Assembly: GCF_050947875.1 (NCBI RefSeq)
Contig: NC_134568.1
Span: 219,107,673-219,171,672 of the forward strand
Source: Dermacentor variabilis
Lineage: Eukaryota; Arthropoda; Arachnida; Ixodida; Ixodidae
Reading direction: 5' to 3'
Length of the DNA stretch: 64,000 nt
Below are positions 47,401 through 59,400 of the stretch, piece by piece. Position numbers and translations under genes: made by a program. A model generated the notes under the pieces. It saw only the letters and a list, made by a program, of their open reading frames with translations, searched no databases and had not been told where the DNA came from. The stretch's first letter is position 1; every line of letters starts with the position of its first letter.

Positions 47401-50400
47401 ACGCATCGGCTTTTTGCCTGCTCGAATTGTCGGCACTCTTTAATGATGGCATCAACTGTAGAACAGCTTTTGCACAGGAGCAGATTAAAGGTGTTCTCAG
47501 CAATGTCCTTAAGCATGTGCCCACCTTTTCAGCTTCTGTCATGTCTCAATCTGCTTTATGGTTAAAGTGCCAGCATGCCCTGAATGTACGAGACATAGGA
47601 CTCCGTGTGGGATTAGACATGGGAGGCCAGTTCCTGCTTTGCGGCAATTTTACAACCGGCTGGTTTGCCAAACAACTCTGTCAACTTCTCTTTGCATTGG
47701 TCCCAGCTGGTGAGCTCCTCTTCGTGGTTTTCGTACCACACCTTTGCCGTGCCTCATAGGTAGAACAGGTTGGCTAGCATAAGCGTAGGGTCCCATCTGT
47801 TGATTCCACTCGCGCATTCATACATAGCCACCCACTCTTCAACGTCAGCGCCATCGGCCCCGCAGAAAGTTCCAGGATCCTTGGGTCGCACAACCACAAC
47901 CAAAGGCGACAGCGACGTAGGTGGCGACGGTGATGTTGGAGGCGGCAACGATGTTGATCCCACGTGCTCACTGTCATTCATGGTACGGACGGTGATGCGA
48001 CGTCCAGTGCGGAGCTCAGTTTCCAGCTGTGGTACCCCACACCTCCCACCGATATGTTACGGGGATGTTAGGAGTATATAAAGACTGTATTTACAATATA
48101 TGTACAGGATGAGTCAGTGTAGACAAGATGGCTGACCACCAAGAACACGCAGCAGCCAGCGTCTCACGATCTTCTTCCTCTTCTGTCTTCTTTCATCCTT
48201 CCGTAACAATATAGCTTGGAGAACAGTGAGCAACCGGCTTAGGTGCTGCTCAAATGTAGCTGAGAACACTATGACATCGTCTAGATAGGCCAAGCATGTT
48301 TGCCACTTCAGGCCTGATTGTACGGTGTCCATTAGACTTTCAAAACTGGCAGGTGCTGAGCACAAACCAAAAGGAAGGACCTTAAATTCATAAAGCCTGT
48401 TAGGGGTCATGATGGCAGTTTTTTCGCGATCTCTCTCATCGAGCTCGATCTGCCAATACCCATTTCGTAGGTCCACTGATGAAAAATAATGTGCATGCCG
48501 CAGCCTGTCCAGCAAATTGTCGATGCGTGACAGCAGGTAGAGGTCTTTCTTCGTGACCTGGTTTAATTTGCGGTATTTGATGCAGAATCACAAACTGCCG
48601 TCTTTCTCTTTGACTAAGACCACGGGTGACGCCCAGGGACTTTTCGAAGGCTGCATCACATCATCCTCAAGCATCGTCTTCACTTGCTTTTGAATCTCTT
48701 CACATTCCTTTGGAGCTACACGGTAGGGATTTTGTCGAATCAGCTGCATATTATAATCCTTGATGATACGGTGCTTGTTCAGTGATGTTTGTTTGGCCCT
48801 TGACGTAGTCGAAAAGCAATCTTCAAACTGGTGTATCAGCCCCAGTAGGCGCTGCAGCTTAGGTGACAGGGTGGAGCTGACGTCGACAAAGGTATGTAGG
48901 GCGGGATGGTCGTTTCTTGTAGAGTGAAACAATCCTTTACTTGGGTGATGTCGTTGCAGTACACAATTGTGGTACCCTTCTGGATGTGACAGTGTTCATT
49001 ACTGAAGTTCGTGAGAAGGACTTCCGTATGCCCATGAGTCATGTTGAGTACACTTATAGCAATGGAAACGCCTTGTATGAACAATAGTACAATGATTTGC
49101 TCCACGATCACATTCCCATGGTAGGGCTTCTTGCATGATACAGATACAAGGCGGCAGGATCCCGGCTGAATGGTCACATCATCGGCGATTCACAAATGCT
49201 CATGTTGCCCTTCATTCATTGTGTCGCCATACGGGCTGGCAGAAAACGTCACCATACGTTCCAGAATGTTTATAACTGCACCTTAATCTAGCAGAAAATC
49301 CATCCCCAAGATGAGGTCTTTGCAGTAGTTGGGAGAAGGACGAAAGTGGCAACGAAGCTGGAATTACCGATGTGGATGCAGGTGGTGCATGTTCCCGTTG
49401 GTCTCATTAGCTGACCCCTGGTATTTCTTATGTGGGGCCCATTCCACAGCGTCTTCACTTTCCTAATGTGGTTGGCCAGCTCTTCCCGCATAATCTAGAC
49501 GTCTGCACCGGTGTCAACAAGTGCGATGACGTGATGTCCATCCACCACGGGCAATGTCATTGGCGTGAGTGTTCGTCGTCATCATATCGTCTTCGTCCAT
49601 TCGGCGGCGTCATATCGTCATTGTGGAGAGTGGGGGGGGGGGGAGTATTTTTGGCGTCTCGACACAGGGTAAGCTTCCCCCCAGAGGTCACTGCCGTTAG
49701 TTTCCTCGGCGTGGACTAGGGGAGGGAGCATTCACCCCTGCCGCCATCAATGGTGAAACTCTGTCGGTTTGGGGAAGTGTAATTAATGCTCAGATGACGG
49801 GGACTGTCAGCGAAGACGTGGTGAAGCTGCTTGGCTGGGTGACAGCTGATCACTGCTCTGGGCGCAATGGTCGTCAATGTGCAGAGAAGCAGCAGGAAAA
49901 AAGGGGCCGGTTCCAGCATCTGGATGGGGGTAGTAACGGGCAATGTGGCCTGGTTCGCCGCAGTGGAAGCAGAGTAGTCGATGGTCGGCAGCGCACCACA
50001 AGTCGGTACGGCGAACTGGAGGTCGTCTCACAGACTCTCATTGCCACTACGGCACGGGAATGGGCCATGGCTGAAATCGCGTTACTGGTGGTGAAAGGGG
50101 AGGACGTCGGACCATGTTGGCATAGGTCAACGGACATGTTTCTGGACATGGGGCTGGTGAGGAGAACGCTTGCCGGAACTCCTGGCGCATGACTTCGGCA
50201 ACAGAAATGACTGGTGACTCTGTAAGAGGAATGCCGATGGCTCACAGCTCTTCATGCAGGATGTATTGAATCATGTGCCATAAAGAAGTGTGTTGTTGCT
50301 TTCCACTTATTGCTGTGTTGTTGGGCTGGCGGTAAAAGTGGCGGTAATGTTGCTGAAGTGCCCGCTCGATGACAGTGGCTGCCCTGATGAATTTGTTGAC

Positions 50401-53400
50401 CGTTGTTGGCGGGTTTTGTACAAGAATGGCAAACAGCGGTTCCTTAATTCCCCGCATAAGATGATGCATTTTCATGCAAAATGACCGTCTTATCGAGCAT
50501 GGTCATCATTGTACTGGCACCACAAAGACCTGACAAGAGAAATCAAGGAAGCATCTGAGATTGCACGGGCAGGTGATCTATGCGTCAGCAGGCCATCTGT
50601 GGCATTATCAACTACAGAGCTTGAATTCCTGGCATGACGGCATGTGGCCTTTTTTTAAAGCTTTTATGTCCTTCTTTCCCTTAGCAGAATCAGTTGCGTA
50701 TATATGCTCCTCTTCCGCAATAAACGCTGTGTTGAAAGTTAGTGCTTGTACTGTCTAGTCTTTGTCGATCGTCCTTTCCGCACTATGCTTCCAGTGTAAC
50801 TATGTATTGCCAACCAGCCCAAGCCTATACTCTTCTGATTAGAACAGCATGCTGAAGTTTGTGAAATCTAGTGAAACCAGTTTTTGTAATGTCATTGGCG
50901 TGAGTGTTCGTCGTCATCATATCGTCTTCGTCCATTCGGCGGCGTCATATCGTCATTGTGGAGAGTGGGGGGGGGGGGGGGGGGAGTATTTTTGCCGTCT
51001 CGACACAGGGTAAGCTTCCCCCCAGAGGTCACTGCCGTTAGTTTCCTCGGCGTGGACTAGGGGAGGGAGCATTCACCCCTGCCGCCATCAATGGTGAAAC
51101 TCTGTCGGTTTGGGGAAGTGTAATTAATGCTCAGATGACGGGGACTGTCAGCGAAGACGTGGTGAAGCTGCTTGGCTGGGTGACAGCTGATCACTGCTCT
51201 GGGCGCAATGGTCGTCAATGTGCAGAGAAGCAGCAGGCAAAAAGGGGCCGGTTCCAGCATCTGGATGGGGGTAGTAACGGGCAATGTGGCCTGGTTCGCC
51301 GCAGTGGAAGCAGAGTAGTCGATGGTCGGCAGCGCACCACAAGTCGGTACGGCGAACTGGAGGTCGTCTCACAGACTCTCATTGCCACTACGGCACGGGA
51401 ATGGGCCATGGCTGAAATCGCGTTACTGGTGGTGAAAGGGGAGGACGTCGGACCATGTCGGCATAGGTCAACGGACATGTTTCTGGACATGGGGCTGGTG
51501 AGGAGAACGCTTGCCGGAACTCCTGGCGCATGACTTCGGCAGCAGAAATGACTGGTGACTCTGTAAGAGGAATGCCGATGGCCCACAGCTCTTCATGCAG
51601 GATGTATTGAATCATGTGCCATAAAGAAGTGTGTTGTTGCTTTCCACTTATTGCTGTGTTGTTGGGCTGGCGGTAAAAGTGGCGGTAATGTTGCTGAAGT
51701 GCCCGCTCGATGACAGTGGCTGCCCTGATGAATTTGTTGACCGTTGTTGGCGGGTTTTGTACAAGAATGGCAAACAGCGGTTCCTTAATTCCCCGCATAA
51801 GATGACGCATTTTCATGCAAAATGACCGTCTTATCGAGCATGGTCATCATTGTACTGGCACCACAAAGACCTGACAAGAGAAATCAAGGAAGCATCTGAG
51901 ATTGCACGGGCAGGTGATCTATGCGTCAGCAGGCCATCTGTGGCATTATCAACTACAGAGCTTGAATTCCTGGCATGACTGCATGTGGCCTTTTTTTAAA
52001 GCTTTTATGTCCTTCTTTCCCTTAGCAGAATCAGTTGCGTATATATGCTCCTCTTCCGCAATAAACGCTGTGTTGAAAGTTAGTGCTTGTACTGTCTAGT
52101 CTTTGTCGATCGTCCTTTCCGCACTATGCTTCCAGTGTAACTATGTATTACCAACCAGCCCAAGCCTATACTCTTCTGATTAGAACAGCATGCTGAAGTT
52201 TGTGAAATCTAGTGAAACCAGTTTTTGTGGTACATGTGGTAGAATCTTATGCTGCAACTAATGCTTGAATTATTGAGGGGAGGCTGGGCTTTAGTCATAT
52301 TACAAAACACCTTTATCCCACCGTTCCTCCGTTTTCAGTGTAATTTGTGAACGGAAAGGAATTTATTGTTATTAAGTGTGAATATGAATATGAAGTTTAC
52401 CAAAATTGCATGAGTGTACTGCAATTTTTTAAAAGATTTTTTCAAGACTGCTAGCATAAATGTGCACTTCACATTATATTCATAACTGCTATGAATGTAA
52501 TGCAAGTACTTGCAAGGTGGCTTCCACTAGCTGGTTATGAATCTTATGAAGAACTTGTTGACTTACTTTCCTTACAAGCATATTTGCATACATCAGTTGT
52601 TTAAGAGGAAGCTCTAGCTTGGCAACTCTTGTCTTAATGCATGGGAATGGAGAAATCATTTTTCTCGGCAACCGCTACTCTGCAATAAAAAATATCGCAA
52701 TTTTGTAAGTGCACCTCACATTGCATCTAAACTGGACAAAATTGATATATTATACACCGCTCTGAAATATACCAATAATTTGTGAGTAGGACTTTTGCAA
52801 AAACCTTGTAAGATCATGTAAGCTGTAATTTCATATATCAAATTTGTCCGGTTTGGATTTTCACAGATGCAGTTTACAGAAATGCGATATCTGTTTTCGA
52901 TGCACAGTTACCAAATTGCGAATGTTATGCTTCTATTTTTTTTTTCAAGCTTACCAATATTTAGCCATTTTTGTAAAAAATTGCAGGCTTTAAATCAATA
53001 TCCTGCTTCCTACAGTCACTAGAATTTAACTTTTTCTTTAAATGCAACAAATTTCATTCAAATCAGTCAGCATTTTTCTCATAAAAGCATTTATGTATTT
53101 TACGTGTATGATTTGAATAAGCGGCATCAGAGTGGACTCTGAGCTAAAGTTTCTTCTTAAATAAATCTGCTTCCTACAGTCACTAGAATTTAACTTTCTC
53201 CCTGAAATGCTACAAATCTCATTCAGGGTGGTCCAAGGGTTTTCTCATAAAAGCATTTCTGCATTTTACATGCATTTGAATATGAATAGGTGGCATCGTA
53301 GTTGGCTCTGAGCATCAGGTCGCCTCAGTGTTCTGTTTGTAGTTGCATTATGCACTTTGGGTCAAGGTAGGTGTTTCAAAGGAGTTTATACATGACTAGC

Positions 53401-56400
53401 TTACCAGAACTGAGGAAAACAGATCTCAAACATAGTTGGATCCTAGGTATAATTAAATAACTTTATTTGAAATATTATGTCACTAAGCTGTTTCTTTTAT
53501 TTGGTGGTGTGACTGAAATGGATAAATGGTTAAGCTCAGATTAATCCACACACATTGTTGGCAAACTCTGCCTTGTGTTGAGAAAGGTGAAATATTGTGC
53601 CACTCTATAGAGGAAAAAGATGATCCTTTCCCCATATTTTAAAAAAATTTTTTGTCCTAGCAAGGCTAACAGTGCTACAAAAATTTCACTTTGCTACATT
53701 AGTTTTCGTGGCTCCAAAACTTGATCAGGCAGTATTAACTATAAGGGGGAGGAGCAGGTGTCACATTCCAATGTCACCTGCTTTCGATGCCATATAACTA
53801 GAGGGATAAAGTGGATGGAAACAAACGAGAGATATTTTAAAGGCCGGAGGAGAAATGGTGCCAAGGGGGGAAAAACAGTTACATGGAAAATTGTGCTGCA
53901 GAAAGGGGAGAGGCATCTACATGCTTTTGTCTAAACCTGTGGGCATGCTCTGTTGCATATAACAAGCATCCACTTGCCGCTAAAGTGCGACGTCAGCGTT
54001 CACATCGCCCGAGATCTAGGAAACCCACTGCTATTGCTAAGGATGCACCGCGTCCACTGTCAGTCCACAAACTTCCACAGACAATTAGCAATACTAGCAA
54101 CGAGGTTCCTAAGCAGAAAGTCTTGAATAACATTGCCTCATGCGAGGAGTGGCCGCTGTTGCCAAGGCTAGAAGAACCAGCGGAGCAGCAAGATGTAGCA
54201 CGCTTGCCGAATTATGCTTCACCTTCTGGCAGCAGCCCAGACAACGACAAACAAGTGACCATGATACGGGCCCTTATGAACACGCTACGAGTACTACTGA
54301 ATGCCATACACACTCCGGCGGCTCGAGGTGCACTTGAAATACTGAATGCTCTGAATCCGGTACTGTCCGGTCTTGAGAAGCACCATGGCTGCTCCTCAGC
54401 ACTCCTTCCTTAAAGAAGTCAAGCAAGCGTTCCTCTTCCAGTGGAATGCCAGAGGCCTTAAATCCCGCATTTCGGACTTTGGTCCGTTTGTTTTCAAGCA
54501 CAAATTTCCAATCATTGTCATTTGTGAGCCAAACATTGAGAGCACCTTCCGCCTATCAGGATATGAAGCTTTCATGTCTGCCACCTATACCGACCGCAGC
54601 AAAGTCATCGTCTACGTCAGATGCGATTTCACTTATCTTTTACACCCAGTGGCACCGGATGACAACATTCAGTATGTATGTTTGACTATAAAATGCAAGA
54701 ACATTTCACTCACGCTGGTAGGTGCCTACATTTCACCTTCGAGTCGATTTGACAACGCAAGACTAAGTACAATTTTAAAAGCGACACCTGGACCATGGAT
54801 TCTTAGCGGCGATTTCAATGCGCATCACTCGCTATGGGGAAGCTTGAAGATGGATTGTCGAGGAAGACGTGTACTATCCTTCGCGTCAGACCATGAACTC
54901 TGCTGCCTAAATGATGGCAGTGCCACTTTGCTGCGGGGATTGACATACAGTAGCTGCCTGGACTTAACTTTTGTTTCAAGATGCCTCAGTGCCAGTGTGA
55001 AATGGTTTCCGGACAACGAAACGCGTGGTAGTGACCACGTTCCAACGTACGTTAAAATCAATGGCATACGCAAGTCACACTCTACCACAGTTCTTCAACG
55101 CATCGACTGGCTTAAATACACGTTGCTCATGGAGAAGAATTGCCAAAGATCCAGCAATGTCCACGTGGCAACATCGAGGAACTCATTAACAACGCTGCTT
55201 GAGAAGCCACAAGAGTTTTTGGGCCTATTCCTAAATTTTGTGAATTCGAAGCAGAATTGGAGCGGCTTCGAGCAATTCGCCATCGCGTGGAACGAAGGTA
55301 CAGGTGCACCAAGTCCATCTATGACCTAAGGGAGGCGAGACGCATACAGAAGATCCAACGTCGGATCAACTCCCTGCAGTCTCTAAGATGGAAGACTTTT
55401 TGTGATTCCCTTGATCCACATAAACTCCTATCACATATATGGAGAACGGTGCGCGGTCTTCGAACATCACCACAACAACGCCACCCCTTCAAATGCCTGG
55501 CTCTCTGCCAAGGTCGCCGAGAGATCGACGTAGTGGAGGATTTCTGTTTAAGGGTAGCGGATCTACCATCCTCGTTTTCCGTACATGACCCCCTTGACGT
55601 TCTGATCGCGCGGGATTCTTGTATAGACAATCCGTTTTCTATCGAGGAGTTACAAGCTCAGCGTGTAGACGTTCCTCATCGCCTGGACCTGACGGGGTGA
55701 CTTACGCAGCTCTTGGCAACCTCGGTCAAACAGCCCAGCATGCTCTTCTAGAGGTGTGCAACAATTCATGGCGGGAAGGAGTGGTTCCAGCTGCATGGAA
55801 GTCCTGCCGCCTTGTGCCTCTGCTCAAACCAGGTAAATCACCCCTAGGTGTGGAGTCTTACCGGCCGATTGTCTAGGAAAAGTGATGGAGAGGATGGTGC
55901 TGACACATCTGGAGTGGTATCTAGAACTCTACAAGATATACCCTGACGCTATGGCAGGCTTTCGACGCGGGCGCTCTTCAGTAGACAACGTCGTAGATCT
56001 TATCTCGTCTGTTCAACACGAAAAAAGCCTGTCAGCGGCGATGTTCCTGGACGTTAAAGGCGCTTATGACAATGTAACACATCGAGCCATCCTGGACGCC
56101 TTGGGCGATGTCGGCCTAGGGGGACTTGTGTTTCGATGGATATTCAGCTACTTGACAGGTTATTCTTTGTGCAAACAGAGGATGGTGCACCATCACAACA
56201 CAACAACTACTGCGGAGTACCACAAGGCGGAGTCTTGAGCCCCACTCTATTTAACCTCGTGCTCATCGACCTGGTTCACACCCTTCCGCAATCCGTCCAT
56301 GTGTCGATCTATGCAGATGATATATGCATTTGGTCATCAGGAGTGATGCGTCCACAGGTGCGCGCCAGACTGCAAAAAGCGGCCACACTAACATCCAGCT

Positions 56401-59400
56401 ATCTTTGAGAAGTCCTCCCTGAAGTTAGTGCTCTATGGTCGCTTTCACGCGCAAAGCAATGAGACAATACGTTGTTAGAATTAATTGACAGCCTATTGCC
56501 TACGAAAAGACGCACCGTTTTCTAGGAGTAATAATAGATCGAGACCTCTCCTGGAGTCCTCACGTCTCTTACCTAAATAGGAAACTAGTGATGATAACAG
56601 ACATGCTCGGATTCCTTGCAGGAAAGTCATGGGGTGCGTCTGTGAGTGCAATGCTCCAACTCTATAAAGCACATTTCTTGGGTCCCCTACGCTACAGCTT
56701 ACCTGTTCTAGTTGGGACTGGTAAGACCAACCTCCGTGCCCTCCAATCTCTACAAGCTCAAGCTCTGCGAATTTGTCTTGGCCTTCCCAGGTGTGCATCA
56801 ACGGCAGCAACAATAGCCATCGCGCATGACCACCCTATCTATACGTATATTCATGTCGACTCCTTAAGGGTGCACATCAGGCACTTCGCCCGACTTCCAT
56901 CGCATCATCTCGCCTCCCTTCCTGCCGCTCGACCTCATTCAGCGTTTAGCAGAATTATTGCCGCCAACCACGGAAGTTTACCATCAAACTTCACACCTGC
57001 AGCACGACCATCTCTACCGCTGTGGTGCCTGCATCCACTCCAGGCCCTTCTTGTTATTCCCAGCATCAAAAAGAAAGCGGAGATGTCATCTTTCGCCCTC
57101 AAACGAACTGTCCTTTCATTCTTACATGAAAAACACAACGTACGCACCCACATTTACACGGACGGCTCTGTCTCCTCTAAAAGTTCAGCTGGAGCAGTGG
57201 TACTTCCTGCTCAATCTGTCACTATCAAATTCAAGACGTCTCACGTTACATCATCGACGGCTGCAGAACTTGCAGCTATCCGTGCTGCTCTGGCGTTTAT
57301 AGGTCCCAAATCACCACATTCATGGTCCATCTTTTGTGATTCAAAGGCAGCTCTCCAGTGTCTGCTGTCCCCTTTCAACCACGGACCAAATGTGCAATTA
57401 GTCGCAGACATCCAACTACTCCACCATTATGCAATCGACAAGGGACACAACATCATCTACCAGTGGATACTGGGTCACTGCGGAATTTCGGGAAATGACA
57501 GTGCGGATGACGCTGCCTGATTGGCGCATGATGGTGCCCAGATTGTACCCATACCGCTGTCAAGAACAGATGCAGCCACAAGTCTTCGCTCCCTCGCACG
57601 CGAACTTACACTAACTCTGTGGAACGCCAGTGAATTCATGAACACACGTCTTCACCGATTGGATCCAAGTTTGCAACTCCGTCTTCCACCAGGGTTGCCT
57701 CAAGCGGAAGCAACACTTCTTTTGCCGCCTATGGCTCGGCGTGGCATTCACGAACTCCTATTCCTTCCACATTGGAATGGCCGACAGCCCTGCTTGCGAC
57801 ACCTGCGGCTGCGAAGAGACGATCGTGCACCTCCTCTGTGACTGTCCACGTTACAGTGTGCAAAGAAAAGTGCTCGTGACCGTGCTCGAAAAACTGGACA
57901 ATCGCCCCTTCACAGAAGAGAAAGTTCTAGGACACTGGTCCAGATGGGTTTCGGCGCTCAAAGCCTTAAGGGCTTTACTCAAGTTCTTAAGGACATGTGC
58001 ATTGTGCGAACGCCTTTGACTATTGTTGCGCGTAACATTGCGTTACTGTGTGCATTTTTCTTGTTTTTTTTTCTCTCTTCCTTCTCCTTTTATTCCCTTT
58101 ACCCCTTTCCCCAGCACAGGGTAGCCAGCCGGCATTTACACTGGCTAACCTCCCTGTCTTTCCTTCCCTTTTGTCTCTCTCTCTCTCTCTTAACTAAACA
58201 TGTACGTGGTTCTAGAGTGCATTTCCTTCATTACTAAAGAAGTTATTTTACTATTTCTTTCTTTTTTTTTTCAAGGTACCACTTGTAGCAAACACTTTTG
58301 CTCTCCCTATGACTTGGTTATAATAAGGATTTATTGCATATCTATATAAAATGTCATAAATAGTTAAAGGGCCTCTCCCCAGACCCTGCCACGAATTTTG
58401 GTTATACTCTAGAAGTCATAATGCACTGTGCACACAGCGTTCTACCACAAGATCTTTTTTTAAAGTCTAGTAGTTGCTGATGTAGAAGCTGACATGTTCA
58501 GGGCATGGTGTAAAAAGGTAAACGACCCTCCTCTAAGCAAAAGTTCTCTCTCATTGCCTTGACCAGCACCAACAAGCAACATTCCTGCCTTCTCCCATAT
58601 TCGGAGCCAAGGGCCCACATGACGTTTATGTCCAGACTCCCACCTCTATTCCTTGAGAGCAAGGGCATGCTTTCATTTGAATTTTTAGGTGTTTTTGTGG
58701 TGTACAGTAGCGTAATACTTTGCAGACATGATTTTCACCAAGTGGTCTACGCACCATTCTTGCCTGTTTGCAATTCCCAAACCTGGTGAGGGGCCCTTAA
58801 ATACCTATGCTCCATTTAAAATGTTTCCTCTTGTACTCGTACTATGCAAGACTCTACTATACAAGAATTATTTGGGCATTTTGGCAAGTCATGTTCTGCA
58901 TGTACCTGTATGGTTTGAATCCTGCTAAAAGTGAAAAAAATGCACTGGCTCTCTCCTGGCATGATGCTCAACTTTCCAAGGAATTAATAAAAGGTGGGGG
59001 AAAAGGGGGAGAGTTTATACTCTCGCTTCCTAATTAAATATTAGACTGTATGTGAAGGGTACCTCTTGCCTGATCATAGTCCAGGTCTTCATAAAGCAAC
59101 TGCCATTGCTGTGCATGGCACTATATCCTGCTAGGCACCTACTGGTCAGTGCATACCAGCCAGGAAGGTACAGGCAAGTCTCCTGGTTAGGTACTTGCTC
59201 AACTGCCATGGAACTGCAATACTAGATCAAATGACTCCCCCTGTAAAAGAAGCCTCGTGCTAAAGACACAACCACAAAATTATAGATGCTTCTCTCTTTA
59301 TGACATTAACAAAGAGCACACTGTGTGAGAAATATAGTGTGTTTTGTAATGGTCTATTCTTGGTACATGAAGGTTTACAACTTGCCACAAAATGAAACAA

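Larger units (their letters stand above)
43087..48208 (-). mobile_element. Gypsy element B, minus strand, nested in element A
   Basis: Bounded by short LTRs and a 4-bp target duplication ATAT (43083-43086, 48209-48212). Excising it with one ATAT copy restores element A's RT frame (LLTVLQAICWAGLTLKPEKC). The internal order on the minus strand is gag, protease, RT, RNase H and integrase. The LTRs differ at about 7 positions plus small indels in about 150 bases, so it is not young. Several frameshifts and stops are present. Confidence 0.92.
40763..52228 (-). mobile_element. Gypsy element A, minus strand, broken by two insertions and a duplication
   Basis: Read on the minus strand: gag (present twice through the duplication), a protease segment ALVDTGADV followed at once by a stop (about 49495-49525), RT with SPWASPVVLV (about 48625-48655) and YLDDVIVFS (about 48262-48290), RNase H with VVSDHHSLCWL (about 42515-42540), an integrase zinc part, CADCKRRK, and a C-terminal GPYRVIRP segment ending at 40763. 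Element B sits in RT and a solo LTR in integrase. The integrase core is deleted between GNRWI and RWMEETTGMTPF (near 41262), removing most catalytic residues. The copy is dead. Its own LTRs were not identified. Confidence 0.85.
53883..58192 (+). mobile_element. Second LINE with RNase H, dead
   Basis: The end of ORF1 is followed by an overlapping ORF2 and a 3' UTR that ends in (CT)n at about 58173-58191. The domain order endonuclease, RT, RNase H and C-terminal zinc motif matches the element at 8475-14040, but the sequences are distinct. At least five frameshifts break ORF2. It lies in OTUD6B intron 8 on the gene's strand. Confidence 0.88.

Noticed and set aside
50660..50760. TATA and AATAAA in the duplicated unit as a host gene promoter or an LTR of Gypsy A
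   Set aside because: Orientation is opposite to Gypsy A and no matching second LTR was found; it is better described as an unclassified repeat.
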